Positions 27,801 through 42,800 of a DNA stretch of 64,000 bases are shown in pieces; the first letter of the stretch is position 1; every line of letters begins with the position of its first letter. The notes beneath the pieces are model-generated. The model ran no database searches, was not told where the DNA came from, and saw nothing but the letters and a program-made list of their open reading frames with translations. The translations under genes were made by a program, and so were the position numbers. The stretch is from the NCBI RefSeq assembly GCF_036850765.1, contig NC_089490.1, positions 98,816,074-98,880,073 on the forward strand, given 5' to 3'. Source of the stretch: Saccopteryx bilineata. Taxonomy: Eukaryota; Chordata; Mammalia; Chiroptera; Emballonuridae.

Positions 27801-30800
27801 ACTTTTGTAATATTTGGATACCCTAAAGTACTTTCTTGAAATTACAATACATTTATTTTCAGTGTTTCATGTAGTCTTTTTCTTGTCTGTCTTTGTATTT
27901 TCCTGTTCTTCTATATTATACAATATTCCTGTGATGAATGTTGGCATATTATCCATATATATTTTCTCAATTTCTCAGTGAATTTTCAATAACTACATTT
28001 GTTTATTTTAGAAAATGATATGACAGATTATGTTAGCCTCATCAATGAAGCGTGTGTGGAGGCAGCAAGTGCTGGTGACAAGGAGCTACAGGCTGAATTC
28101 TTGATGCAAGCTGTAGTCATTGGTCTACAAGAAAAACATTTAAAAGCAGACATTGTAACAAACCTTCAGGTAGGAAGAAAACTTCATTCATGTTGATACT
28201 TACCCAAGGATTCAGTTTAGAACAAAAGGAGAGAATTTTAAATTCCCTTAGGTACCAAATGCATAACAGCCAATACCGCCAGCTCTTGTTTCAGTGAACT
28301 GCAAACACTATGATCAACAGGAATAATTTTATTTTAATAGGCCATAAAACATTTGCTTGAAGGAACCGAGTTTCTCTCTCCTCGATCTCATTTAACCCTG
28401 GTGAGGAGCTTGCTTTTGCTGGATGACTTAACTAAAGCAGAGAAATTCAAGGAAACTCCCTCTTCAAAAACAGAAAACTTAAATTTGTTGACTCAGTCTC
28501 ACAACATTCTTATTGAACAGGTGAGATAGCTTGTGTGCCCACAAGATTTAGAAACTTATTTTTTTTGTTTTGTTTTTCTTATTCCAAACTACTTTAGCTG
28601 ATTACTCATTACAGTGTTTCTTTGACAGATGCTAACTTTTGGAGAAACGATTGAATTTCCTTCATCAAACACTGACTCTGCAAGTCCATTACAACCTTTG
28701 AAAAATGTCTATCTTCCTCATGTCATGTTATTGGCCAAAACACAAATGAGAATTGGTAAGAACACTTAAATATATATTACACTCAAGACTTTGATGAAAA
28801 ATTTTAAATTATTTTCCAGCATGCTATTATATGAGTACATTTTTACAGCACAATATTTATAAATATGCAGGCTCAGCTTATTCAACAAATAGTTCTTGAT
28901 CATTTACCACAAGCCAGACTCTGTGTGAGGACCTGGGCAGCTATTTTGGGTTAAAACAGATGTCCTTCTTGCTCTTAGGGTGGGAGACAGAAATAAGTAA
29001 ACAAGCTATGCAGGAGTGCATATTATATCATATAGCATATCATATTATAAATTTTAAAAAACTAAACTATCTATGTTTACAAAATATATCTGTAAAGCCA
29101 GTAGTCACGGCCATCATCACAGCCACCTGGCCCATGCAGGTACACATTGGATTCGGACAGTCGGTAAAGAAACAATGGAGTCAAGAACTGGTGGGCCATT
29201 AGCTTTAATCCTAGCTTGCACCTGGTGGGCAAGTAAAAACACACACTGGGCTCCAAAACCCACTCATTCAGTGCTCACAAAGCTATGAACTTATCCAAGT
29301 TTCCTAGAATCTAAGGTTTCTAGCTCACCAGCCTTATTCACCTCTGTTCTCCATCTCCTTCTCTCTGCACAAAATCTGCACAAACTGGCTTCTTCTTCAG
29401 CACTCCGCCATCTTGGCTGCTTCTCCTGGCCTTCTCCACATGGCCTTACTCTGCTCTCCTACAGAATAGGCTTCTCCTAGAACATAATCACTCTTTCCTT
29501 GGAACAACGTGATCTCTCTTCCTTTTAAAACCTTTTGGCATGAAAGCCCTCCCCCAACACACATTAATACAACCACACCCATTTCAAGCAAGAATGGCAA
29601 CTGATATCATCACCTGGGCGACGGGGTTCCATATGGGCAATGTTTAACAAAGTAGCATAATATATTTTATCTTCCCAACAATAGCAAAATAAATATAAAA
29701 TAAAATAAAATGTGTATTTCATAATAATTAGACAGGAAATGAGCTAGGATACAGAAAGCTAATATAGGATAATGAATTAAGTATATGTGTATAATTAGAA
29801 ATTGTTAGTGCTATGAAAGATGTGGATAAGATCTGTTTATAAAGAATGCGGAAGAGGGGGCTGTCTATTTAAACAGTGATTGGGGAAGGCTTCTCTGCAG
29901 AGGTGGTATTTAAAATGAAACCTTGAATGTGAGTCACTAAGAATGCATTGTAGGGGCAGAGGGAGCAGTGAGTTGTAGGCTCTGAGGTCAGGATAAACAA
30001 TGTGTTCTGGAACTGCAGGGATATAACCACACAATGCAAATGCAGGTTCGGCTGCCTGCTGCAACCAAAGTCAAAATCCTGCCAGGTGTGGGTGCAAAAA
30101 GGAAACAGAGAAAGGTGGACTCCTGTCTCAAAGACCACCTATTCTGCTTGATGGGGGGGGGGCTCCAGCTAAGCCAGTGACCCTTTGCTCAAGCCAGTGA
30201 CCTTGGGCATCAAGCTAGTGACCTTGGGCTTCAAGCCAGCCAAGCCCGCAATTCTTAAAGGGAGAGGGAGGGATGGGCTTTTCTTCTATCCAATTGCCTT
30301 GCTAGCTTGTATGGCCAGTGGTCACAACCGTTGTGGCCATGCAGGTTCTCATTGAATTCAGGCAGATGGTAAAGAAACAGTGGAGCCAAAAAATGATGGG
30401 CCATTCCTTTATTAAAGTCTTGCACTGGCTGACAAGCAAACAGACAGGAAAAACACTTCCCTTTCATTCAGGGCTCCCAAAACCCTGATGCATTCTCCAG
30501 TTCCACAACCAGGAGAATCTTCTCTGGTTCCTCCTAGAATTAAAAGTACTACTAGTGACGTCAGAGAAATGGTGCTGTGAGGAGGGCTTCCGATACCTCT
30601 CCCCGAAATTTCAACAAATTCAACAAGTAGAGACAGAAAAACAATCCCAGGAGAATCTGAAATACACATACACCAAAGGTAACAAAACAAAACAAAACCA
30701 CAAGTAAAAGCTCCAACAAAAACATAATAAAATCAAATTTAAACTGTGACAACAACAACAAAAAAAGGGATAGGACGAAGATTAACAGTAGCAAAGGAGG

Positions 30801-33800
30801 ATGGAGTGCAGAAGCACTCATGAGATAGTGTACTACAATGAACATGGTAGGTACCCTTTCCATTAGTTAATGGTAACCACCCTTGAGAAAACCAGCACAG
30901 AAGCATATGATTTGAAAAAAGAAGTAACAGAGGAAAGAAGTATGGATTACAACCAAACAAAAACAAATGATAGAAAAACAAAAGAAAAGAATCAAACAAG
31001 ATACAAAACTAACAGAAAGCAATATATAAAATGGCAATAGGAAACCCTCAAGTGTCAATAATTACACTAAATGTAAATGGATTGAACTCACCAATAAAAA
31101 GACACAGAGTAGCAGAATGGATTAAAAAAAGAAAATCCAACTGTATGCTGCCTACAAGAAACACATCTAAGCTACAAGGATAAAAAACAAACTCAAAGTG
31201 GAAGGCTGGAAAACAATACTCCAAGCAAATAACATCCAAAAAAACCGGTGAAGCAAAACTCATATCTAACAATGCTAACTACAAGACAGCAAAGGTAATC
31301 AGAGACAAAAACAGTCATTTCATAATGATTAAGGGGACATTGAATCAAAAAGACATAACACTTCTTAATATATATGCACCAAACCAAGGAGCATCAAAAT
31401 ATATAAGACTGACCAAAAAACAAAAACTGACAAAAATACAATCATACTTGAAAACTTCAATACACCACTTACAGCTCTTGATCGTTCATCCAAACAGATA
31501 ATCAATAAAGAAATATTGGCCTTAAACGAAACACTAGAACAATTGGATATGATAGACATCTACAGGATATTTAATCCCAAAGTGCTACAGTACACATTTT
31601 TCTCTAGTGTACATAGAACATTCTCAAGAATTGACCATATGTTGGGCCACAAAAATAACATCAGCAAATTCAGAAAAATTGAAATTATACCAAGCATATT
31701 TTCTGATCATAAAGCTTTGAAACTAGAATTCAACTGCAAAAAAGAGGTAAACAAACTCACAAGAATGTGGAAACTAAACAACATACTTTTAAAAAATGAG
31801 TAGGTCAAAGAAATAAGCGCAGAGATCAAAATATACATACAGACAAACAAAAATAACAATACAACATATCAGAATCTCTGGGATACAGCAAAAGCAGTAA
31901 TAAGAGTAAAGTTCATATCACTACAGGCCTATATGAACAAACAAGAGAGAGCCTAAGTAAACCACTTAACTTCACATCTTAAGGAACTAGAAAAAGAAGA
32001 ACAAAGACAACCCAAAAGCAGCAGAATAAAGGAAATAATAAAAATCAGAGCAGAAATAAATGAAATAGAGAACAGGAAAACTATAAAAAAAATTAATAAA
32101 ACAAGGAGCTGGTTCTTTGAAAAGATCAACAAAATTGACAAACCCTTGGCAAGACTCACCAAGGAAAAAAGAGAAAGGACTCATATTAACAAAATCCAAA
32201 ATGAAAGAGGAGAAATCACCACAGATATCATATAATACAAAGAATTATTGTAGAATACTATGAAAAACTTTATGCCACCAAATTTAACAACCTAGAAGAA
32301 ATGGATAAATTCCTAGAATAATACAATCTTCCTAGACTGAGTCATGAAGAATCAGAAAGCCTAAACAGACCAATAAGCAGGGAGGAAATAGAAACAACTA
32401 TTAAAAACCTCCCCCCCCCAAAAAAAAAAAAGTCCAGGGCCAGATGCTATAATAGTAAATTCTATCAAACATTCAAAGAAGACTTGGTTTCTATTTTACT
32501 CAAAGTCTTCCAAAGAATTGAAGAAGAAGCAATACTTCCAAACACATTTTATGAGGCCAACATAAACCCTCATACCAAAACCTCATACCAAAGAACGGCA
32601 CAAAAAAAGAAAACTACAGACCAATATCTCTAATGAATACAGATGCTAAAACACTAAACAAAATACTAGCAAATTGAATACAACAACACATTAAAAAAAT
32701 AATACATCATGATCAAGTGGGATTCATCCCAGAATCACAAGGATGATTCAACATACATAAAACGGTTAACGTAATACACCATATCAACAAAACAAAGAAC
32801 AAAATCCACATGATCTTATCAATAGATGCAGAAAAGGCATTCGATAAAATACAACTCAATTTTATGTTTAAAACACTCAACAAAATGGGTATAGAAGGAA
32901 AATATCTGAACATAATAAAGGCCATTTTTGATAAACCATCAGCTAACATAATATTAAATGGCATAAAACTGAGGACGTTCCCCCTTAAATCAGGAACAAG
33001 ACAAGGTTGTCCACTCTCTCCACTTTTATTCAATGTAGTGCTGGAAGTTCTAGCCAGAGCAATCAGACAAGAAAAAGAAATAAAAGTCATTCATATTGGA
33101 AGAGAGGAAATAAAGGTTTCAGTTTTTGCAGATAATATGATCCTATACGTCGAAAACCCCAAAGACTTCACAAAAAGATTACTAAAAACAATAAACCAAT
33201 GCAGTAAGATCACAGGATACAAAATTATATACAAAAGTCCATTGCCTTCCTATATGCAAACAATGAAACATCAGAAAATGAACTCAAAAAAATAATCTCC
33301 TTCATGGTTGCAACAACAACAACAACAACAAAATACCTAGGAATAAACGTAACAAAGAATGTAAAGGACCTATATAATGAAAATTACAAAGCATTATTAA
33401 GGGAAATCAAAAAAGATACAATGAGATGGAAGAATATTCCTTGTTCTTGGATAGGAAGAATAAATATAGTTAAAATGACCATATTACCCAAAGCAATATA
33501 CAGATTCAATGCAATTCTCATCAAAATTCCAATGACACTTTTTAAAGAAATGGAACAAAAAAATCATGAAATTTATATGGAACTATAAAAACCCCCGAAT
33601 AGCCAAAGCAATCCTAAGAAAAAAGAACGAAGCTGGGGGCATTACAATACCTGACTTCAAATTATATTATAGAGCCACAACAATCAAAACAGCATAGTAT
33701 TGGCAGAAAAATAGACACTCAGACCAATGGAACAGAATAGAAAGCCCAGAAATAAAACCACATATATATGGTCAAATAATTTTTGATAAAGAGGCCAACA

Positions 33801-36800
33801 ACACACAATGGAGAAAAGAAAGCCTCTTCAACAAATGGTGCTGGGAAAACTGGAAAGCTACATGCAAAAGAATGAAACTCGACTACAGTTTGTCCTAAAA
33901 TTAATTCAAAATGGATCAAAGACCTAAATATAAGACCTGAAACAATAAAGTACATGGAAGAAAACGTAGGTAGTAAACTCATGGACCTTGGTTATAAAAA
34001 GCACTTTATGAATTTGACTCCAAAGGCAAGGGAAGTGAAGGCAAAGATAAATGAATGGGACCACATCAGACTAAGAAGTTTTTTCACAGACTTGTACCAA
34101 GTCTCTGTTCTAACCTGTATTTAACCATGCCTTTTTAGTTTATGGATTTCTGATGCTTTGACATCTGTTGCCTTGCTGACTAGGGAGAAATTTCCCCTCC
34201 CAGAATTAGCAGATTCCTAGAGATTAGCAAACCATTCTCCACTAAACATGCCTTTCATATGCAGACTAACCATTTCAGAGCCCACAACCAAAACCTTTAT
34301 CAGCTTCTTTATTGTCCTTTGCTGGACTCTTACACTCTGGCCACTACTCCCCTTCCCTCATCACCCAGGGACAGCTATCAGACAACTAAGCAGAGCCCCC
34401 TGATTATTTAAACTAGTCAATCCTAAACCTGCTTAGTTCACTTACCCATTCCACCATTCCTTCCTATGAAAACCATAAAAAGTTTCTTGTCCACGCTTTC
34501 CCTTATCCCTCTGCCTCCTAACTAACCCTGGTGCTCCCCCACGTGGCCCTACATGGTGTGCTGAGCCCCTTCCTTTTGGGAACTGGAACAAACTATCTTT
34601 TCAATGGCAATCGTCTTCTGATCATCATCTCCATCTCCAGATATGAATTTTATTACTTGAGCTAAATTGCTTTACATCTATACTATTAAGTCTCCTTACT
34701 TAAGAATTTAGGCTGGCCTGGCTCTGACCACTAGAATTTTTTCCAACAATCTGATTGTAGGAGAGCTCTTTTTCTTTTAGTCCACAACTTGTTATATTAC
34801 CAGTATATGTGATTTCTACAACAGCTTCAAGTACAGATTGTGCTAAAGTGTACAGATTTTGTTAAATCAGGTGTATTCTCTGCTTTCCTGCCTTAGTAAG
34901 CTAGAAGCTGAGTCACTTGCGCAGTAGCAACACTGGTGCAGTTTCCTGAACTCCCTTAAAGCAGAACAGTTTGCTTTCTGTTCTGTTAAACACAGACTTA
35001 AAAACAAAAACAAAAAACAGCTTTTCTGTCAAAAACAATGTCAATTTCTCAAGTTTTATTCCCAGAGTTGATGTTTATTGGAAAAAGGAGCACTTCAAGA
35101 TGATGAAGCATAAAATCGGCTGACTTGGTGCTTTCTCGCCAGCTTGCCTTGTGGTGCTTGCATAGATGGTGTCACAAAGGTGGAGGCGCTCAAAAATGAT
35201 TTTTTTCTTGTGAAAGCCTTTCAGAAAAAAAAAAAGTGTTTTGAGATTATTTTCATGAAACAAAAAATAAACATCATGGTTATTTATTATCCATGAATGA
35301 TTTGTGCTTTCTTATTAGATTAAAAAAGGAAGTCAATTACTGACTTGATAATAAGAGTGGGAAATGGTGGTCCGAGTGGCGCTGGGGAGTGGGAAGACAA
35401 CAGGGAGCGGGCCAGTCGCCGTCTGCCCTCAAAGTGCTATTATCTAGAGACACACAGAGAAAGAGAAAACAGTAATTTCTATACAGTTTTTCCTAATTTT
35501 AACAAAAATCTAGAAGACAATTTCAGTACTATGTTCATCATATGTTGGATAGTACTATATTATATCTGGTATTTCTAGCATATACAGTACATACGTTTAA
35601 GTGCCTTGATGACATGAAGATACTTGGCATTTTGTCTCATATTAATGAACAGTGTTATAGTATAATTTGAAACACTAGGAAACATAAAAATGCTACTTAC
35701 TAGAGTGTGACCTTGGCAAGTTCCTTAAACCTCACGGTGCCACAGCTTACTCCTCTGCAACATGGCATCCAGATGGAGATAGAGTTAGAGTTGGGAGGAT
35801 TACATGAGATAATGATGGGTAAGTCCTGAGGATGATGCCTGGCATATAGGAAGCACTCAATAAACCTCAGCTTTTAATCTTCTCTGTTCTCATTTTAATC
35901 TAGTGCTTAAGCACTCAGGAAATATTTTTTGAATAAATGTCTGCCTGTCTTTGAGGCCACACAGATGAAATCTAAAGCCTCTTCCATACAGCAAGCCTTC
36001 ACTATGTTAAGAGATGATGGGACACACAGAAGTATAGCATGTGGCCCTTGTCCAGAAGGGTTTATTATCTAGCTGGGATGAGAAAGTGTGCATAGCAAGC
36101 GACCACTATAGAGCTGAATCTTTGCAAAATCACTGCCTATTAATACATGCAAGTTTTATTAGAAATAACATAAAACTTCATGGAACTTCCAGATGTTTCC
36201 CTACTATAACCTGATCTTGGGAACACAGAAGTTGTTCTGCAGAGCATCATAAACTTTTAGAACTGAAAGAGAGACTTGAGAGTGTATCTTTCCTTTTACA
36301 AATGAAAAAAAAAATGATTAAACAAAGTTTCAAAGGGTTATTGATATAGTTCAGGAAATATTTGGGTATTGAGTTTATAAATTTTTTTTGGATGCTAAAA
36401 ACTAAAGACTACTAGGGATCTTGGTAGACGCTTTACTGTGAGAGAAGTCTAATAACTTGGAGGCTTATTATGAACACTATATATTTTATTGTTCCCTTCC
36501 TATCCAAATCTCTTTCTTTAGGACATACAGTGGCCAAACAAATATATTACACCAGTAAAAAGAAGGATTCTTCAAAGTGGCTACCTGCCCTTCAGCTTTT
36601 TGAGACAGCATTGAAGCTCTGTAGAATGTCGGCAACAGAAGAACATGAGGTGGAAGCCGAAATCCTTTTTCAGAAAGGTAAGCTGTATTTGGGGTGAGAA
36701 CTATTATAAATTTTTGTGTTCTTTCCTATTAACAATAGGCTTTTTGAAAATTTTCTCAGTGAATATAAAAAATACAGATTTTTACAGAGGGCTTGGTGAT

Positions 36801-39800
36801 GCATATACATTGGTACAAACTCAGTTTTAGATAAAGAGAACACTACGTATTTTAAGTTTATATCTAGAAATAAAAATGTACTCTTTAGTTTTTTTAAAAA
36901 AATTAATTTTAATGGGGTGACAATGATAAATCAGGGTACATATGTTCAGAGAAAACATCTCCAGGTTATTTTGACATTTGATTATGTTGCATACACATCA
37001 CCCAAAGTCAAATTGTCTTCCGTCACCTTCTATCTGATTTTCTTTGTGCCCCTCCCCTCCCCCCTCCTAGTTTTGTGTTTTAATTACAGTTGCCCCTCCT
37101 TGGTTTCATGTTTGACTCAAAAATTAGGTGATAGGCACACAACACAATCAACAGTTCAAAAGCTATAGAAATGTTTACTTGAAATCTATGTACTCTTATT
37201 GATCAATGTCACCCCATTAAATTTAATTTGCTAAATAAAAATTTAAAAACTTTTAAATACAAAAATTAAATTAAATTACTCTAAAAAATGTCAGCTTTAG
37301 CCACTTAACTATAAATAATATTCTTTGAATAATCCTTAGAAGATCTAACTTTTTTTCTGCATCATGTCATTACTTAGCTAAGCATTTCAGTTAATTTTTA
37401 TAAAAAAATACATACTCATTTAAATTAAATTGCTATAGCATACTTATATTTATAACTTATATGCTGTGGAATGCCCTGGAAAGGTTCCAGACAGGGAAAT
37501 AACACAGGCAGATGCAGCACATATTTGCGTAATGCATTCCTATGATTTTATTGTGGCCATTTAATCCAGGAGAAAAATGAAGATGATTATGAGTGTTATC
37601 ATTTGTGGAGCATTGACTACATGCTAGACATTGTACTCAGTGCTTTACAGCTTATCTTGGTAATTCTTACAACAGTTCTACAAGGTAGGCATGGCCATTC
37701 CTGGTTGACAGATGAGGAAAATGTGGTGCAGTCTGATAAAGTAACTTTCATGAACCAACAGAAGTAGACTTCACACTAGGTGGCTCTGTGCCCTGTTCAT
37801 ATACTTCATGAACACTGTGGATCCATTTTATCATAATTACGATTTCCCTTTCCTGCCCTTTATGTTACGAAAGTCATTCCAGCACTTACATTTGATGGCT
37901 GAGGCTCACCACAAAGGCTGGGATCTGAGTGAGAACTAAAACATGTCCTTTATCCATGGTGGTTTTCAAGTGTTTGCTGTCTTTTAGGATGTTTTGTTTT
38001 TAGAGATGTTTCCCATGGTACCTGTGATAACAGAGGAAAAAGGAAGATGGATGTAGGAAAGGGGAATGTGTGCCACAGCAGGAAGAGAAGCGCACAACAA
38101 ATAGAGAGAAAAGGAAGTTGGAAGAAACTGTTGTGTCTGGAAAACCAAAGGAGGTTCTGACACAGTGTTGCTATCTGAAAGCAGGGAAACCCTGAGACTG
38201 CTGGGGAAGGAAACAAAAGACCTTTCCCCATTGGCTTCCCTCCCAGCAAGAAACAACTGATGAATGAAATTCCCACATGAAATATTTGTTCTGAAGTTCT
38301 GAATGATAAAGAAAAGGAAAACCCATCTTTGTCTTTTTCTTCATTCAGGCAAAATAGAATGTCAAATAACGATAGACGAGAAATCGCCATGTGCACAACT
38401 TGATAGTTTGTGTGAAGCTATACAAATAAGCTTGAACCATGATCAAAACTCAAGGTAAAGAAAATATCTTTTCAGTATTTTAACAACGTGCGTGTGTTGG
38501 TTTGAGCCCTGTGTTCTGGTAGTGCATTGAGTATTGAATATTCAAGGCTGAAATGATGGACGATGCTCTTCCTACCTCAGGGCTAGCTCACTGGTGTCCT
38601 TTTTCCAATAAGTTTACTGACTTCCTTTTCACGCTTGTTGATCTTAGCTCTGAATCAAGACATTTACAGTGAGAGTTGATGATGGTGAATATCTTGGTGG
38701 TATACTGGACTGTGAATCCCTTCTGATCTGTACTTGGATCAATCTCCAGTCAGTCCTAGGATTATAGAGGGGGTCTCCCCTGGATGTGAAATTGTTCTCA
38801 AAGGCAATTATGTGGCTATTAACTCTGGTCAGCAGTGCTAGGGATGACTAACTTAATTCTGTGTAAAAATCACCTCAAGATTGAGAGTAAGCCACCATTA
38901 TTACAACGGCACTGATCTCAATGGCCCCAATGGACAAGTTTGATAATGAACACAGACCTAATCTGTACTAACTCACTGCTCTCTGCATAACTCTGTGCCT
39001 CTCTTTCGATATTGAATAATTAGAGTAGGAGGGTAGAAAGAAGCTTTGTTCTTTCACTTCTTTTTTTTTTTTTTTCTGTATTTTTCTGAAGCCAGAAACG
39101 GGGAGAGACAGTCAGACTCCCGCATGCGCCCGACTGGGATCCACCCAGCACGCCCACCAGGGGGCGACGCTCTGCCCACCAGGGGGCGATGCTCTGCCCC
39201 TCCGGAGTGTCGCTCTATTGTGACCAGAGCCACTCTAGCGCCTGGGGCAGAGGCCGAGGAGCCATCCCCAGCGCCCGGGCCATCTTTGCTCCAATGGAGC
39301 CTCAGCTGCGGGAGGGGAAGAGAGAGACAGAGAGGAAGGAGACGGGGAGGGGTGGAGAAGCAGATGGGCGCTTCTCCTGTGTGCCCTGGCCGGGAATCGA
39401 ACCTGTGACCTCCGCACGCCAGGTGGACGCTCTACCACTGAGCCAACAGGCCAGGGCCATTCTTTCACTTCTTTACTGGCTGGTTTGCTGGAATACTCCA
39501 GGCTGGTCTTGATGTTATGGAATGTTGCCAGCACAGGACAAAGCAGAATGCTCAGCTATCTTCCAGAGCTCCTACTTTCAGTAGGGAGGCAGATACTAGT
39601 GTTTAGGTTGACAGTGCTGTGAGAAACGAGTGTGAGTTTGGGGTACATGCTGGTTTTGCCTATTTTTACCTTTCATTAGCTCAGAAATTATTGGCAAATA
39701 ATGGAAAAGAATTACAAGTGGTGAAGCTATTTAATAAGTACAATGCTCTATCATTTTAGGTTGATAAGGGACTCCTACCTAGAGATCGCCCTATTGTATT

Positions 39801-42800
39801 TGCATCTGAGGATGGCTAAGAACAGACTTGCAGTACCATCATTAATACCTAAGGTAACAAACTTTTATTAGAAATTTTAAGTTAATTACCTTTGACCCTG
39901 CTATTTTGGTAACACTGCTATTGAAATAATGAGGCTAATTTTCCTGGGTGACGTAGTGAAGTTAATTCATTACTTTGTGGTCATGCCTGTGTTTGGCTAT
40001 CTTTCAGTATTGTATGCTCTGAGAATAGGTTTCATTCAGACATTTTTTTGTGTGTGTGTTAAAATGTTATCCATGAAATGTAGGTATACATATGTTCTAA
40101 CTTATTAGTATTGATCAGAAAATTGCAGGGAATGAAATATTGCTTAAACAGATGGACAAGTCAGATTTTCATTACTGATGTGACCTAAAAATAGATCACC
40201 TGTGAGAGAGTCTTTAATTCATCATCACATAGCTATTGTCCAAGGCAAACTGTCCCTGTTCTCATGGACCAGCTAAGGAATCTTTTAAGAAAATTTTAGT
40301 GTCAAATCACTAATTTTTGAGATAGCATCAACATGACAAATAAGCTGCTAGTCAATTGAATTATACATATGCTGGCTGCCTTTGGTGGATAACAGCTATT
40401 TTTTCCTATCAAAAGTTAATGATTACATGGAGAAGTTATTTTTTGTGGTGTAATAAACATGTTTATTTCCAATAAGAGAAAACAAATATTTTTGTTTCCA
40501 TAGCAAGTAGCAATACAATAGGATACTAGGATGATAATATATCACCTTTTTGGCCTTTTTTAGAAAAGTGTGTATAATTAGGACCTTACAAGTTAGGATT
40601 TGAATTAATAGAATGGTATAATTCCATGTAATAGGATTATTATTTCTGTATGACTTGACAGAATCAATACAGTATTTCAGCAATTCATACAATTACAGGA
40701 GAAATAGAAAGCAGCCAAAAAGAAACAAAAAAATTTCATCTGAGCACAGTCAGACCATTGAAATGTAACATTTGCAATTTGTCTAAATACAGACAATGCT
40801 TTATAAACCCTTAAAAGAAAGTATTATACAGGTGATCCTCAGGTTATGATAGTCTCAACATATGACATTCTGAGTTTATGATGCTCACTCCCATAAACAC
40901 TTAAAAAATTGAGACATAAGTCAGCAGAGTACTTATGATCTATGTAGGTGAACTAGTTGGTGTGCACGGTGGAAGAATACGTAGTAAGTGATGTATAAGT
41001 GAGGGACTTGGACTTTTTCTGTGGCTTAATTGTGTTTTTATGTTCTAGATTATGATTTTACAACTGTGTTAGGATAGGTAAGTGACTTAGGTTAGGTTGT
41101 GTTTCGACTTACACCAAAATTTGGGTTATGTCACTGTGGTAAGAATGGAACTAACTGTCATAACCCGAAGACCCCCAGTGGTTTCAACTTTATGGAATCC
41201 ACATAGCAGAGTGACATAGCACTGGTTTTGATTTGACTCGAGTTTCATGGCATGCTAGCAGTATGATTGGAGCCTTTCTAAGCTTAGTTTTCCCATCTGG
41301 TGAAAGGATGCTGTGATACTTCCCTCAGACTGGCTAGGAAAGTTAATGTAATGGGCTTGGCACTTAATAGATCCTCAAGGGAACTGTTTTCCATACTATG
41401 TAATTTCTGTTAAATGTCTACATTCTGAAGTATTTTGCCACATTATTTGTTAACTAAGTTGAATTGACTTTCTTGAGCATTCATTTATTCATTAACCAAA
41501 CACTAAGTGAATGCTCAAGGTATACCAGGCATGTTACTCTCTTTCCCTAAGGTACACAGAGTCTAGCAAGGAAGAGAAATAATTGCATCACAATATAATA
41601 AGAACCATAATCAATATATGTCAATATATGTAGGGGAGTGGAGCAAAGTAGAGGCTAGTTTTTTTTGGGAGAATGCTGGAGAAAGCTTCATAGATGAGAT
41701 AAATTTTTGAAGGATTAGTAGAAGTTTTCTAAGTAGTTAAGTGGGAGAAAAATAATAGAAAGAGAAGGATCAGTAAGCACACATTTTAAAAATAGATTTA
41801 TTGAGGTATGATATACAACCATGTAATTAACATATTTTTAAGAGTGATGTTCTCTTAGACTTCTGTTTAGTAACCTTACAGAGTTGTGCAACTATCCCCA
41901 CTAGCCAGTTTTAGAACATTTTCATCATTCCAGAAAGATGCCTAGTGCCTGTTTGCAGTCATTCTCATTTCCACTCTAGGCTTAGGTTACCACTAATCTG
42001 TTTTCTGTCTCTATAGATTTGCCTTCTGTAGATATTTCATATAAATGGAATCAAATAATATATATATAGTCTTTTTTTTTCTTTTTTGCCTCCTGTTTCA
42101 ACTTAGCATTATTTTCTTGAGGTTTCCCCCATATGTAACTTGTAACAGTAGTTTATTCCTTTTAATTGCTGAATAGTATTCCCTTATATGGATATACCAC
42201 TTGTTTCCATTTTTTCTGCTATTATGATTAATTCTTCTTTGAACATTCATATATAAGATTATGTGGACATATATTTTTAATTTTCTTGAGTATATAACCA
42301 AGAATGGAATTGCTGGGTCATATATCAGCTCTATATTTAGTCTTCTGACACTCTGTCAGATTGTTTTCCAAAGTGATTGTGCCATTTTGTACTCTTACCA
42401 GCAGTGCACAGGGATTTCCTGCTGATTTAAGTTACTATTTCCTTTTTATTGTAACCATCCTAGTGGGTATAAAGTGGCATTTCCTTGTGGGTTTTTATTA
42501 TCATTACTGTTGAAAGGTGGGGAGGCAGAGACAGACTCCTGCATGAACCCTGATTGAGATCCCCCTGGCCAGCCCCCTACCAGGCGATACTCTCTACTTG
42601 TCTGGGCTGCTGCTCTGTTGGTTGGCAACTGAGCTATTTTTAGCACCTGGGGTGAAACCATGTAGCTATCCTCAGTGCCAGGGCCTAACTTTGCTGAACT
42701 ATTCAAGCCATGGCTGGGGAGGGGAAGAGAGAGAGAGACAGAGAAAGTGGGGAGGGATGGAGAAGCAGATGGTTGCTTCTCCTGTGTGCCCTGACCAGGA

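Noticed and set aside
35075..35263. 62-residue minus frame with A-rich end, possible processed pseudogene
   Set aside because: I could not match it to any gene, and no target duplication was found.
37950..38396. 148-residue minus-strand frame
   Set aside because: It runs antisense through exon 12 and its intron; low-complexity Phe/Leu/Ser composition and no homology that I recognise.
39046..39408. 120-residue Pro/Gly/Arg-rich frame, with similar ones at 43769-44230, 59341-59814 and 60377-60799
   Set aside because: All lie within copies of one SINE family and share its translated sequence; they are not genes.
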